Position numbers and translations under genes: made by a program. The notes beneath the pieces are model-generated. The model did not search any database. It saw only the letters and a list, made by a program, of their open reading frames with translations, and was not told where the DNA came from. Positions 9,136 to 18,854 of a DNA stretch of 58,716 nt are shown here, one piece after another (position 1 is the first letter of the stretch; the number at the start of each line of letters is the position of its first letter). Origin of the DNA: Cyanobacteria bacterium SZAS-4. GTDB lineage: Bacteria; Cyanobacteriota; Vampirovibrionia; Obscuribacterales; Obscuribacteraceae. The stretch covers positions 78,690 to 137,405 of the forward strand of contig JAFEAT010000002.1 in NCBI GenBank assembly GCA_018266255.1. Direction: 5' to 3'.

Positions 9136-10434
9136 TTGCCTGAATCCAATAAGTGGGTCGGTTTGCTGGGTATCGTGTGCATTCTTGGCACAGCGTATGC
9201 AATGTCGAACAATCGCAAGGCTATTAACTATCGTCTTGTTATTTCAGGGCTCGTCATTCAGCTTGTCATGGCCGTCTTTGTTCTGAAGGTCGAATTCGGA
9301 CAGACTTTGTTCAAACAAGTTGGTGACGCGATTACTGCACTATTGCACTATTCCGACGCTGGCGCCGGCTTCGTCTTCGGACCGCTGGTAGAGAATCCTG
9401 ACGACATGGTCAAACTTTTTGGACCGAAAGCTGCGTTCATTTTTGCTTTTCGAGTGGTACCAACGATCATTTTTGTCTCCAGCTTAGTCAGCATCTCCTA
9501 CTATCTTGGACTCATGCAGCGTGTCGTGCAAGTGGTGGCGAAGGTGGTGGCATTCCTGATGGGAGCCAGCGGTTCCGAAGCTTTGTCTAACGCCGCCAGC
9601 GTATTCGTCGGGCAGGTGGAAGCTCAATTGCTTATCCGCCCCTACGTGGCGACGATGACTATGTCAGAGCTGCTCGCTTCGATGACGGGGTCGATGGCTT
9701 GCGTTGCAGGTGGAGTTCTGGCTGTCTACATCGGGATAGGCATCAAAGCCTCCTACCTTCTTACTGCAAGCATCATGGCTGCGCCTGGTGGACTTGTGAT
9801 CGCCAAAATCGTTTGGCCTGAAACTGAAGAGTCGATGACGAAGGGTAAGGTGCAAATCGAAGTCAAACGCACAAACGCGAATATCATCGATGCCGCTGCC
9901 CATGGTGCATCTGACGGGATGCGTATCGGTCTCAATGTTGTTGCTATGTTAATTGCTTTCATGGCGTTGATCGCTATGGGAGACGGTCTGTTTGGCCTGT
10001 TAGGTATGTGCATGCACAACAACGGTATTCCTGACTTCTTAGGACTGAGTCTCGAACATTTGAAAATGATGGACATTTTGGGTCTGCTATTTTCTCCTGT
10101 GGCATTCGTCATGGGCGTACCCTGGAGTGACGCTCATGTAGTCGGAAGATTGATGGGCGAAAAGATGGTGATCAACGAATTTGTTGCTTACACTGAGTTG
10201 TCTTCGATGCTTAAGGGGCTTTCGGATATACACATTTCTCAGCACGCAGAGACGATTGCTACGTTCGCGTTGTGCGGCTTTGCCAATCTTAGCTCTATTG
10301 CAATTCAAGTCGGTGGCATCGGTGAAATTGCGCCGTCGCGCCGTGGCGACCTAGCCAGGCTTGGTGTGAAAGCATTGATTTGCGGAACTATGGCGAGTTA
10401 CTTGTCGGCTACTTTGGCCGGGTTGCTGGTTTAG
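9136..10434 (+). CDS. Concentrative nucleoside transporter (NupC/CNT family)
   Basis: About 432 residues. The TTG at 9136 follows AGGAG by 7 bp, and the upstream GTG at 9094 has no good ribosome site. Polytopic protein with the CNT pattern: N-terminal TM helices, then VFVGQVEAQLLIRPYVATMTMSEL, MTGSMACVAGGVLAVYIGIGI, and the C-terminal repeat ending CGFANLSSIAIQVGGIG. The family imports nucleosides with Na+ or H+. It is 18 bp upstream of the CstA gene and probably co-transcribed with it, suggesting a nutrient-scavenging unit. Confidence 0.9.
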   Translation: MPESNKWVGLLGIVCILGTAYAMSNNRKAINYRLVISGLVIQLVMAVFVLKVEFGQTLFKQVGDAITALLHYSDAGAGFVFGPLVENPDDMVKLFGPKAAFIFAFRVVPTIIFVSSLVSISYYLGLMQRVVQVVAKVVAFLMGASGSEALSNAASVFVGQVEAQLLIRPYVATMTMSELLASMTGSMACVAGGVLAVYIGIGIKASYLLTASIMAAPGGLVIAKIVWPETEESMTKGKVQIEVKRTNANIIDAAAHGASDGMRIGLNVVAMLIAFMALIAMGDGLFGLLGMCMHNNGIPDFLGLSLEHLKMMDILGLLFSPVAFVMGVPWSDAHVVGRLMGEKMVINEFVAYTELSSMLKGLSDIHISQHAETIATFALCGFANLSSIAIQVGGIGEIAPSRRGDLARLGVKALICGTMASYLSATLAGLLV

Positions 10435-10452
10435 TTAATTAAGGAGTCGAAT

Positions 10453-12636
10453 GTGTCGGAAGCCCAGGGAATAGCGCCACCAAGCGGATACAGTAAGCCG
10501 GAGAATAAATCGAAGCTGCCCGGCGTTATTAGCAAAATCGTTTGGGTCTGCATCAGTTTGCTCGCCGCATTCTCGCTTGGAACCATCGCATTTTCTAGAG
10601 GCGAGCATGTCAATGCGACTTGGTTGGTGACTGCTGCGGTGTCGGCGTTTTGTATTGGATACCGCTTCTACAGCAAGTTCATCGCCGAGAAAGTTTTCGA
10701 GCTGAACGATTATCAAACAACGCCATCGCAGAAAATAGATGATGGAAAAGATTTTGTACCGACAGAAAAATGGGTTCTGTTCGGGCACCATTTTGCTGCT
10801 ATTGCTGGTGCGGGTCCTCTCGTAGGACCAATTCTGGCGGCGCAGTTTGGCTTTCTACCAGGCACATTGTGGATTATCGTCGGTGTTGTTCTCGCTGGCG
10901 CCGTGCAAGATTTTGTCATTCTCTGTTGTTCGATGCGACGTAATGGACAGTCGCTCGGCAAGATGGCAAAAGAAGAAATCAGCCCCCTGGCAGGAATCGT
11001 TGCTCTCGTCGCGATTCTGCTGATCATGATGATACTGATGGCCGTGCTTGCCCTAGTCATCGTGAACGCACTTAAATCTAGTCCATGGGGCGCATTTACT
11101 TTGTTGATGACTGTGCCAATCGCAGTATTTGTCGGGCTTTACATGCGCTTCATCAGACCGCACCGCGTTGTCGAAGGGTCACTGATCGGGGTGGCACTGA
11201 CAATCATTGCTGTCATTGCCGGCAAATGGGTCGCCGCTGATCCGACACTAGCTCCTATGTTTACGCTGGATGGTGTGCAGCTTTCAATCGCAATCATGCT
11301 TTACGGCTTCGTCGCTTCTGTTCTTCCAGTTTGGATTTTGTTGGCGCCACGCGATTATCTCTCCGCCTTCCTGAAGATAGGAATCATCGGGCTTCTTGCT
11401 ATCGGAATTTTGTTCTTAAGACCTGACCTGCAGATGCCACGCCTGACAATTTTCACAAACGGCGAAGGTCCACTTTTTACCGGTTCGATTTTTCCATTCT
11501 GTTTCATCACGATTGCATGTGGTGCCATCTCTGGCTTCCATGCGCTTGTGTCATCTGGCACCACGCCGAAGATGATCTGGCACGAAACCCATGCTCGACC
11601 AATTGGATACGCTGCAATGTTGTGCGAAGCGACTGTGGCAATCATGGCTGTCATCTCTGCTTGTGTGATTACTCCGGGCACCTACTTTGCCATCAACAGT
11701 CCTAAGGGGGTTGTTGGAGCTGATCCCATCGCTGCAGTTGCCACCATTAGTTCGTGGGGCTATCCAGTTTCTCTGCCACAGATGCAAGCCCTCTCCTCTG
11801 CCGTTGGCGAGACGACGCTGATGGGGCGCACTGGTGGTGGACCGACACTAGCAGTCGGGATGGCACATATTTTCGCTCATGCTGTGCAGTCGACTGGCTT
11901 AGGCACGCTTGATCTTTCTTTCTGGTATCACTTTGCCATCATGTTCGAAGCTTTGTTCATCCTTACATGTTTGGATGCAGGCACGCGTGTTGGAAGATTT
12001 TTGCTGCAAGATTTCCTTGGACTCGCCTGGAAGCGGCTCGGCGAGACCAGTTGGTATCCCGCCATCATTTTGAGTTCTGCCATGGTTGTGGGCGGTTGGG
12101 GATACTTCCTCTATCAAGGCGTGATCGATCCCCTTGGTGGCATCAACAGTCTCTGGCCGTTGTTCGGAATCTCTAATCAGTTGCTGGCAGTGGTGGCACT
12201 TTGTATCGGCACCACAGTGATTGTGCGCATGAACAAACGCAAATATATGTTCGTCACTTTAGCGCCGCTTGTCTGGCTCTTGAGCGTCACGTTGACCGCC
12301 GGCTATTTGAAGATATTCAGCCCCCTTCCAAAGCTCGGTTTCCTGGCGCATGCTCATATGTTGGAGCAGAAAATGAGCACCGGCTTGCTCGCGGCGGCCG
12401 ACATGAAAGCGACGCCTGTGTTGATTTTCAACGACTATCTTGACGCCGTGCTAGGTGGCGTTTTCATTGTGCTGGTTCTAGTCATTTTGATTGAGTCGAT
12501 TCGCGTTTGGATAGATCCAAAGTCCATCTTGCCGAGAAAGGCACCAGCAGAAGATCTGGTTACGGCTGCTGAAGGGCAAAGCGGAAGTCAGGGGCGAGAA
12601 TTTGGTGGCTTCGACGGACCTATGAAATGTTGCTGA
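10453..12636 (+). CDS. cstA: Carbon starvation protein CstA (peptide/pyruvate transporter)
   Basis: 727 residues from GTG at 10453 with AAGGAG 7 bp upstream. The CstA signature [20 protein letters not shown] (about residues 111-130) is followed by [21 protein letters not shown], and there are some 16-18 predicted TM helices. Family members import peptides or pyruvate during starvation. The C-terminal 50 residues are cytosolic and end MKCC. The next gene starts 1 bp after its stop, so it is in the same transcript. Confidence 0.93.
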   Translation: MSEAQGIAPPSGYSKPENKSKLPGVISKIVWVCISLLAAFSLGTIAFSRGEHVNATWLVTAAVSAFCIGYRFYSKFIAEKVFELNDYQTTPSQKIDDGKDFVPTEKWVLFGHHFAAIAGAGPLVGPILAAQFGFLPGTLWIIVGVVLAGAVQDFVILCCSMRRNGQSLGKMAKEEISPLAGIVALVAILLIMMILMAVLALVIVNALKSSPWGAFTLLMTVPIAVFVGLYMRFIRPHRVVEGSLIGVALTIIAVIAGKWVAADPTLAPMFTLDGVQLSIAIMLYGFVASVLPVWILLAPRDYLSAFLKIGIIGLLAIGILFLRPDLQMPRLTIFTNGEGPLFTGSIFPFCFITIACGAISGFHALVSSGTTPKMIWHETHARPIGYAAMLCEATVAIMAVISACVITPGTYFAINSPKGVVGADPIAAVATISSWGYPVSLPQMQALSSAVGETTLMGRTGGGPTLAVGMAHIFAHAVQSTGLGTLDLSFWYHFAIMFEALFILTCLDAGTRVGRFLLQDFLGLAWKRLGETSWYPAIILSSAMVVGGWGYFLYQGVIDPLGGINSLWPLFGISNQLLAVVALCIGTTVIVRMNKRKYMFVTLAPLVWLLSVTLTAGYLKIFSPLPKLGFLAHAHMLEQKMSTGLLAAADMKATPVLIFNDYLDAVLGGVFIVLVLVILIESIRVWIDPKSILPRKAPAEDLVTAAEGQSGSQGREFGGFDGPMKCC

Positions 12637-12637
12637 G

Positions 12638-13423
12638 ATGAACGATCAAGACTTTGATTTAGCGCTGAGAGCTGAGCTAGAACCTTCGGAACACATCGTG
12701 TGGCGTGCACAGCCGAATATCGATGCAGTGCGCGGTTCGTTGCTTACATTTTCAATCATCTGGTTGTCTGGATTGTTCATGCTTGGCGTTGGAGTTTTGC
12801 GTGCTTCCTCCGATGATTCGCATATATTGTTTGGATTGATTGTCTTGCTTGGAATTGTCGCGGTTGCTGGTTCTCTCGAGCTGATCTTTGTGCCGCGCAG
12901 AGCTGGTAGAACAATTTATGTTCTCACCGACAGGAGAATCTTTTCTCTTTGCGTGACACGCAGAATTTTCAAACAAGAAGACGCCAGTTATCGACATAAA
13001 GAGGTTTTGCGAGTCAGTAAAAATTCGATTCCATTTTTCTATCTCTCCAATCTTCCTTCTCAAATTATGTTTTTCATTCTTTCATATGACGTTGTGTCGT
13101 CGCTTATGCGTTCGTTCGACACGTTCATCGCAATTGGTTTTGCCATGACAATGTTGGGCTGGCTGCAGCCGTGGATGCAAGACATGCGTATGCCGATTCC
13201 AAAATATCGCGATGCGCCCCGCACGTTTTATTCTGTCGGCGATTTGTTCGTTTTCCTTGAATCTTTTCGCCTGGAGGACATCGCCGAATTTGTTTACAAG
13301 AAGGGGCGTGAAAACGCTTTCAACGCCTTTGTCATTTCCAAATCGTCAGGCTGTATTAGAATGAGAGCGGTCCCTGAAATAAAGCCTGTCGAAATCGCTA
13401 TCGCTCAGGTATCAAAGGTCTAA
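12638..13423 (+). CDS. Membrane protein with PH-like domain
   Basis: 261 residues. The start ELEPSEHIVWRAQPN and the later YVLTDRRIFSL resemble the bacterial PH (bPH/YdbT-like) pattern of membrane-associated domains split by a TM hairpin. Two TM helices lie at about residues 30-75 and another pair at about 145-190. Function unknown. It directly follows cstA and precedes a conserved hypothetical gene by 14 bp, likely one operon. Confidence 0.65.
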   Translation: MNDQDFDLALRAELEPSEHIVWRAQPNIDAVRGSLLTFSIIWLSGLFMLGVGVLRASSDDSHILFGLIVLLGIVAVAGSLELIFVPRRAGRTIYVLTDRRIFSLCVTRRIFKQEDASYRHKEVLRVSKNSIPFFYLSNLPSQIMFFILSYDVVSSLMRSFDTFIAIGFAMTMLGWLQPWMQDMRMPIPKYRDAPRTFYSVGDLFVFLESFRLEDIAEFVYKKGRENAFNAFVISKSSGCIRMRAVPEIKPVEIAIAQVSKV

Positions 13424-13437
13424 AGGAGTTCCTCCGA

Positions 13438-14100
13438 GTGTCAAACGACGTCTCAAGCATGCTGCCAGATATTCCAAATCTGGTGCGCGTTTGCAAAGCG
13501 ATCGCGATGCTTGATGCGATTTTGTGCGAAGAGTGGGAGCATCGCTACTACTCGTTCGATTCTCATTGGAACAAAGATGATCCAAGCGAGATGATGGCAT
13601 CTATGCGTGACGGCAGCGGCGACCACTACTATATTTGGTTCACGCGACAGGGCGCAGCAATCAAAGGCTGTGCTCAGGACTCGTTGTTGAATCCTGACAA
13701 CAACGATGGTGAACCTTTTCCTGAAGTGTTTGCAAATTTTCCTAACGAGCTTTCATATTTTTTGAAAGAAGCGGCGTTTCTAATTAGTGATACCACTTTT
13801 TGTTATTGGAGAAGACAAACCGATCCGACCTGGAACTCAGGTGGCATCGCGTTTCCGAAAAACTCCGGCGCCGATCCCGATGGTTCTAAAACTATGTTGC
13901 AAATTTTGGATGGAAATCCGGCGACATATGTGGAATACGCCGAAGACTATTTCGAAGTAGAAATCAGCGAAGAAGACGTAAATCACATCTACCAGCTAAA
14001 GCCGCTAAACCCAGAACTATTGATTCGCCTACACTGTCAGCGAAAACTAGATCAGCTAACCGAAGACATAAAAGAAATCGGCTACATCCGAGGAACATAG
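13438..14100 (+). CDS. Conserved protein of unknown function
   Basis: 220 residues from GTG at 13438 with AAAGGAG upstream. It is soluble, acidic and rich in aromatic residues, with the stretches EEWEHRYYSFDSHW, GDHYYIWFTRQGAAIKG and TTFCYWRRQTDPTW, which look like a conserved cytosolic family. No enzymatic motif, signal peptide or TM helix is visible. Last gene of the cstA-led gene string. Confidence 0.65.
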   Translation: MSNDVSSMLPDIPNLVRVCKAIAMLDAILCEEWEHRYYSFDSHWNKDDPSEMMASMRDGSGDHYYIWFTRQGAAIKGCAQDSLLNPDNNDGEPFPEVFANFPNELSYFLKEAAFLISDTTFCYWRRQTDPTWNSGGIAFPKNSGADPDGSKTMLQILDGNPATYVEYAEDYFEVEISEEDVNHIYQLKPLNPELLIRLHCQRKLDQLTEDIKEIGYIRGT

Positions 14101-14118
14101 CCGATTATTTGGTGAGTT

Positions 14119-14171
14119 TCGCCGGGGCGCCGACTTCAGCCGGTAAGGGCCGCCGCTCTATTGACCGGCGA
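14119..14171. terminator. GC-rich inverted repeats between convergent genes
   Basis: TCGCCGG (14119-14125) and CCGGCGA (14165-14171) can pair around a GC-rich inner stretch that also contains GGCGCC and GGCCGCC. Position between two converging genes suggests a bidirectional termination or insulating structure. There is no U tract. Confidence 0.3.
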
Positions 14172-14187
14172 GCCAGCACGCGAAGTG

Positions 14188-15384
14188 TTACTGCGCCGCC
14201 GAACTTTTAGGTGCATTAGGCTTGCTAAACAGCCCTTCGCTCTTCTGCAGCCCCTTGATGATATCCGGTGAAATTCCGGGCAAATTCGTTTGCACCAGAT
14301 ATTCCGGATTGCTGTGCAACCACTGCGACAACGAAATTTCTTGGTAGTCACCGCTGTTGAATACAGCCAGCATTTCGCAATCTTCATCGCCGATCGATTC
14401 AATGTAATGTCCATAGCCCATTGGCACATAGCCAACATCGCCAGGGTTGAATTCTCTAGTGATTTTTCTTCCTTGCGATCCGAAAACAGTCATGCGAGCC
14501 CGGCCCTTCATGTAATACTGCCACTCATCGCAATTAGGATGCCAGTGCATTTCGCGCATGGCTAGAGGCTTCAAATGTAAGATCGCGCCAGACATTGTTG
14601 CGGAAATCGGAAAATCCTTCTGCGATACAACATTGAATGTGCCACCGGGAACGGTGTCAGGAATTTTTGCACCAAGACGGAAGCGGTGTGTCAACGGTGG
14701 TGGATTCTCGCTCGCCGGTGGTGGATCTGCTGGCAACGACGTCGGCACTGGCCCCTGGGCGATATAAACTTCGCTCTTTGGGAATTTGTCAAACGCAGAA
14801 ACCGGCATTCCAAATTCTTTTGCGAGAACTTCTTTCGGAGTTTGCGCTAGCCAATCGCTGAAACTGAATGTGGCGAACTCCGAGAAATATCCGCTGTCGA
14901 AAACCAGGATGAACTGACACTCTTCTGGACCGATTCCTTGGATTGAGTGTCCATGACCGCGGGGAAAATACCAAACATCTCCAGGTCCGAAATCTTTGAC
15001 TTCATACTGACCCTGCGGATTGATCACAGTGATGCGGCAGTGTCCTTTGATCACGTAAGACCATTCAGCAGCATTGGCGTGCCAGTGCAACTCGCGCAGT
15101 CCGCCCGGCTTGAGATACATGTTGACGCCAGCTAGCCCTTTCGAGATTGGAAAGTTGACGGCGGTGGCTTCGTTCGAGCGCCCACCCTCATAAGCTTTCA
15201 TGGGCTGCTTGCCCAATTCATATTTGATTTCTGGCATTGCGTCTTTAGCCAATTCAACCGCTTCTGCAACTGAGTTGATTGTTTTGCTGCCAGTGAGATG
15301 TTTTTGAGCAGCCATCGCATCCGTGCTCGCAAAGGTGCATGCGAACAGCGCGATTGCTACGGCTAACTTCAGAATCTTGTCCAC
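14188..15384 (-). CDS. Secreted bicupin, oxalate decarboxylase (OxdC) family
   Basis: 398 residues from a GTG at 15384 with AAGGAG 8 bp upstream. A signal peptide (about residues 1-25, ...TDAMA-AQ) is followed by two cupin domains. Metal-binding motifs are H100-W-H102...E107 in the first and HWHPNCDEW in the second, with the later His in RGHGHS and MGYGHY. The lid loop, SENST in characterised OxdC, reads S168-E-F-A-T here, so the glutamate needed for decarboxylation (rather than oxidation) is kept while neighbours differ. OxdC splits oxalate to formate and CO2 with Mn. It is divergent from a formate-dehydrogenase-like gene and fdhD, which supports a formate-linked role. Oxalate itself as substrate is inferred. 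Confidence 0.85.
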   Translation of the reverse strand: MDKILKLAVAIALFACTFASTDAMAAQKHLTGSKTINSVAEAVELAKDAMPEIKYELGKQPMKAYEGGRSNEATAVNFPISKGLAGVNMYLKPGGLRELHWHANAAEWSYVIKGHCRITVINPQGQYEVKDFGPGDVWYFPRGHGHSIQGIGPEECQFILVFDSGYFSEFATFSFSDWLAQTPKEVLAKEFGMPVSAFDKFPKSEVYIAQGPVPTSLPADPPPASENPPPLTHRFRLGAKIPDTVPGGTFNVVSQKDFPISATMSGAILHLKPLAMREMHWHPNCDEWQYYMKGRARMTVFGSQGRKITREFNPGDVGYVPMGYGHYIESIGDEDCEMLAVFNSGDYQEISLSQWLHSNPEYLVQTNLPGISPDIIKGLQKSEGLFSKPNAPKSSAAQ

Positions 15385-15421
15385 CGTTGTCTCCTTAATG
15401 CTGAGTCATCTAGTGTATCAA

Positions 15422-15450
15422 TGACAGGCTGGTGATTTACAGCCTTGTCA
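15422..15450. promoter_or_regulatory. Inverted repeat in oxdC/ydeP divergent promoter region
   Basis: TGACAGGCTG (15422-15431) and CAGCCTTGTCA (15440-15450) form an imperfect inverted repeat just upstream of the bicupin gene. It may be an operator or a leader hairpin; the regulator is unknown. Confidence 0.4.
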
Positions 15451-15513
15451 TCTCCGGTCAGACTAATTCTTAGCACTCGCGCAAAACGAATGACTGTATG
15501 CAAAATTGACTGC

Positions 15514-15542
15514 TTGACGACGTTCTGTTTCGTCATTATTGT
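15514..15542 (+). promoter_or_regulatory. Putative promoter of ydeP-fdhD
   Basis: TTGACG (15514-15519), 17-bp spacer, TATTGT (15537-15542), about 90 bp before the oxidoreductase start codon. Read by consensus only. Confidence 0.5.
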
Positions 15543-15633
15543 TGCTAAAATTGCGCTATCGCTAGAATAGAATGCTTCTGCATTTATCCAGGGCGCTTCA
15601 CCACTTCAAATCGCTTCTTTTCGAGGTCAAGTA

Positions 15634-17985
15634 ATGACTAGTTCTGGTCAGCATGGAACAGACAACAAGAGATCTCTTTCCCGCGGTGAATTTCGAAGCG
15701 ATCGAAAGTTTTCGCAGAAGGATTACCACCACCCAGCCGCCGCGTGGGGCGCTGCATTCAGCGTGGGTCGAATACTAGTTGAGCAAAATGCAATTGTCGA
15801 TGGCGTGAAAGCCATCTTCAAAATGAACCACGAAAACAGTGGTTTTGACTGTCCTGGATGCGCATGGCCAGACGATCGCAAAGGCCTGCGTATGGACATT
15901 TGCGAAAACGGAATCAAGCATGTCACTTGGGAAATGACTAAGAAGCGCACAGATCGCGAATTCTTTGCCAAGCACACGGTGACTGAATTATTGAGTTGGA
16001 GCGATTTCCAGCTCGAAAATGAAGGTCGGTTAACAGAGCCAATGGTCTATAACTCTGCCACCGATCACTATGAGCCCATCTCGTGGGATGATGCATTCGC
16101 TCTCATCGCCAAACACCTTCGCGCTATGGATAGCCCGAACAGAGCCAGTTTTTATACCTCTGGTCGGCTATCGAACGAAGCGACATTCCTTTATCAACTT
16201 TTTGCCAGGGAATTTGGCACCAACAATCTTCCTGATTGCTCTAACATGTGTCATGAAGCTAGCGGGAGAGCGATGAAAGCATCTCTCGGTACGGGCAAAG
16301 GCACTGTAGATATCGTCGATTGGCAGAAAGCCGATGCTATTTTTGTTATCGGCGTCAACGCTGCTACAAACGCGCCCCGCATGCTGAGCGCACTTGCAGA
16401 CGGAGTGAAGGAGCACGGTCTGAAAGTCGTTCACATCAATCCACTCATCGAGGTCGCTGCAACAACTGCAATTACTCCGCACGAAATCATGGACATGATT
16501 ACATTTCGTGCCACACCAACAAGTTCTCTCAATTTGCAGCCTCGTATCGGTGGCGACCACGCCATCATGCGTGGTATCGCTAAATATCTTTTCGAAAAAT
16601 CCGAAACTGATAAAACAAGTATCGATACTGCCTTCATCGAAAAGTACACTTCGGGCTTCGAGGCGTACAAAGCCTGTTGCGAAAAAACTTCATGGGAAGA
16701 GATCGAGAAACAATCTGCAATCAGTGCAGAGAAGATCAAAGAAGCTGCAGAGATTTATCGCCAGGCACCAGCAGCAATCATCAGTTGGTGTTTGGGAATC
16801 AGTCAACAAGAATTCGCAGTCGATACTATCCGCGAAATGGTCAATGTTCTTCTGTTGCGCGGCAACATCGGCAGACCAGGAGCCGGTCCATGCCCTATTC
16901 GCGGGCACAGTAACGTGCAAGGAAATCGCACCTGTGGAATCCACAACGACCCTCCCGAAGCGTGGCTCGCGAAGATGGATGCAGCGTGCGGATTGAAGTC
17001 GCCCCGAGCGAAGGGGTTTGATACTGTGCGCACCATCGAAGCAATGTATGACGGCGAAGTGGAAGCATTTTTCGGCATGGGCGGAAATTTTGCTTCAGCA
17101 ACTCCTGATACTGAGAAAACTTTCGAAGGGTTGCGTCGATGCAAATTGACTGTGCAAGTCAGCACTAAGTTGAATCGCAGTCATGTTGTGCATGGAAAGG
17201 ATGCGCTCATTCTTCCTTGTCTCGGAAGAACAGAACTGGATATGCAAGCTTCCGGCTCTCAGCAAATTACCGTGGAAGATTCGATGTCCGAGGTGCATTT
17301 GTCGGTGGGCATGAATGAACCAGCTTCACCCCATCTACGTTCTGAACTGGCAATTATCGCGGGCATGGCGAAAGCTACGATTCCGAACAGCGTTACACCA
17401 TGGGATGAATATATCGGCAATTATGATTTGATCCGCGACAAGATGGGCGAAGCAATTGCGGGATTCGAAAATTTCAACGAGCGTGTTCGAAAGAAACTTG
17501 GCTTCAGACTGCATCAAGATGCTCGTGAATTGATTTTCAATACTGATACCAAACGAGCTAATTTCTCTGCCACGGAATTGCACGACACGCTGCTTCCACC
17601 TGGGAAGCTGATGCTCAGCACCATGCGCTCGCACGACCAGTTCAACACGACAGTCTACTCAGACAACGACCGCTATCGTGGCATCAAAAATCTGCGCAAC
17701 CTTCTGCTCATGAACGAAGAAGATATGAAAGAGCGCGGATTGAATAACTTCGATTTGATCGACATAACGAGTTTCGGTCAAGATGGCACCGTTCGTAGTG
17801 TCAGTGCGTTTCGCGCCGTGAAATATAATATCCCAAAAGGCTGCGCATCCGGCTACATGCCTGAGCTCAACGTGCTTTGCCCGGTTCGAAATTACAGCAA
17901 GCAGAGCGACCAGCCGATGATGAAACAAATCGTAGTCGAAGTTGTTCCGAGCGCTGTCGCATCTGCTGTCAAAGCTGGAAATTGA
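15634..17985 (+). CDS. ydeP: FdhF/YdeP family molybdopterin oxidoreductase
   Basis: 783 residues from ATG at 15634 (GAGGTCA upstream). It has the YdeP pattern: N-terminal CPGCAWP (Cys73, Cys76), the molybdopterin domain with SGRLSNEATFLYQLFAREFG, and the active-site loop DCSNMCHEASG (Cys202, Cys206). There is no in-frame TGA and no selenocysteine. C-terminal molybdopterin-dinucleotide-binding domain from about residue 650. Homologues in E. coli are linked to acid resistance; formate oxidation is biochemically less certain for this subfamily. The companion fdhD begins 2 bp after its stop, and a divergent oxalate-decarboxylase-like gene would supply formate. Confidence 0.88.
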   Translation: MTSSGQHGTDNKRSLSRGEFRSDRKFSQKDYHHPAAAWGAAFSVGRILVEQNAIVDGVKAIFKMNHENSGFDCPGCAWPDDRKGLRMDICENGIKHVTWEMTKKRTDREFFAKHTVTELLSWSDFQLENEGRLTEPMVYNSATDHYEPISWDDAFALIAKHLRAMDSPNRASFYTSGRLSNEATFLYQLFAREFGTNNLPDCSNMCHEASGRAMKASLGTGKGTVDIVDWQKADAIFVIGVNAATNAPRMLSALADGVKEHGLKVVHINPLIEVAATTAITPHEIMDMITFRATPTSSLNLQPRIGGDHAIMRGIAKYLFEKSETDKTSIDTAFIEKYTSGFEAYKACCEKTSWEEIEKQSAISAEKIKEAAEIYRQAPAAIISWCLGISQQEFAVDTIREMVNVLLLRGNIGRPGAGPCPIRGHSNVQGNRTCGIHNDPPEAWLAKMDAACGLKSPRAKGFDTVRTIEAMYDGEVEAFFGMGGNFASATPDTEKTFEGLRRCKLTVQVSTKLNRSHVVHGKDALILPCLGRTELDMQASGSQQITVEDSMSEVHLSVGMNEPASPHLRSELAIIAGMAKATIPNSVTPWDEYIGNYDLIRDKMGEAIAGFENFNERVRKKLGFRLHQDARELIFNTDTKRANFSATELHDTLLPPGKLMLSTMRSHDQFNTTVYSDNDRYRGIKNLRNLLLMNEEDMKERGLNNFDLIDITSFGQDGTVRSVSAFRAVKYNIPKGCASGYMPELNVLCPVRNYSKQSDQPMMKQIVVEVVPSAVASAVKAGN

Positions 17986-17987
17986 GC

Positions 17988-18854
17988 ATGAAAAGCATCC
18001 GCGAAGCCAGCAGCATCCGCAAAGATAGGGGTGTAAAACAAGTTCCGACCAAGAAGGTTCACGGTCAGACCGACAACATGTCTGTGGATGATGTCCTCGA
18101 CACTGTCAGCGTGGAGGAACCACTTGAGGTTCGTGTTGGATATGCAGAAAAAGATTCTGTGCAACAGATCGCTGTCACGATGCGAACGCCAGGCAACGAT
18201 GAAGACTTAGCCGTTGGATTTCTGTTCACTGAAGGAATTATTTCAAGCAAAGATGATGTCGCCAATGTAACTGCTGACATGAAGTGCAACGGAGTAACCG
18301 TGCAGCTTCACGAGCACGTTGAATTGGATCCGGCGGTATTTTCTCGACACTCATTTGTTGCATCAAGTTGTGGAGTCTGCGGTAAGAAGACAATCGCAGC
18401 AGTGAGAGTCAAGCGCCAATTTACCTGTCCACATGATGAACCAATCGTTCCTGCTGAATTGATTCACAAGCTGCCAGATATGCTTCGCTCGCAACAAGAC
18501 AACTTTGACCACACAGGTGGAATCCATGCGTCATGCTTATTTGGCCTCGACGGCTATCTTGTCAACATCAAAGAAGATGTGGGTCGACACAATGCCTTAG
18601 ACAAGTTGATCGGCGCAGAACTGATCTCTGGTCACTTGCCACTGAACGACAAAATTTTGATGCTGAGCGGGCGAGCGAGTTTTGAGTTGATTCAAAAAGC
18701 CGCTCACGCCGGGCTCGCAGTTGTCGCGGCAGTCGGCGCACCGTCAAGTTTAGCTGTTCAGCTCGCTGACGAATGTGACATTACACTGTTAGGTTTTGTC
18801 AGAGACGGACGCTTCAACATTTATTCCGGTGCACACCGAATCAAAGTTTCCTAG
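17988..18854 (+). CDS. fdhD: Formate dehydrogenase accessory sulfurtransferase FdhD
   Basis: 288 residues from ATG at 17988; the longer frame from 17877 runs inside ydeP. FdhD carries sulfur from IscS to the molybdenum cofactor of formate dehydrogenases. Seen: SVEEPLEVRV, the catalytic ASSCGVCGKK loop with two cysteines, GGIHASCLFG, EDVGRHNALDKLIG and the C-terminal LSGRASFELIQKAA. Starts 2 bp after ydeP, so the pair is an operon and YdeP is the likely client. Its stop overlaps the convergent gene by 4 bp. Confidence 0.95.
   Translation: MKSIREASSIRKDRGVKQVPTKKVHGQTDNMSVDDVLDTVSVEEPLEVRVGYAEKDSVQQIAVTMRTPGNDEDLAVGFLFTEGIISSKDDVANVTADMKCNGVTVQLHEHVELDPAVFSRHSFVASSCGVCGKKTIAAVRVKRQFTCPHDEPIVPAELIHKLPDMLRSQQDNFDHTGGIHASCLFGLDGYLVNIKEDVGRHNALDKLIGAELISGHLPLNDKILMLSGRASFELIQKAAHAGLAVVAAVGAPSSLAVQLADECDITLLGFVRDGRFNIYSGAHRIKVS

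Noticed and set aside
15634..17985. Selenocysteine-containing formate dehydrogenase
   Set aside because: The active site is encoded as Cys and there is no in-frame TGA.
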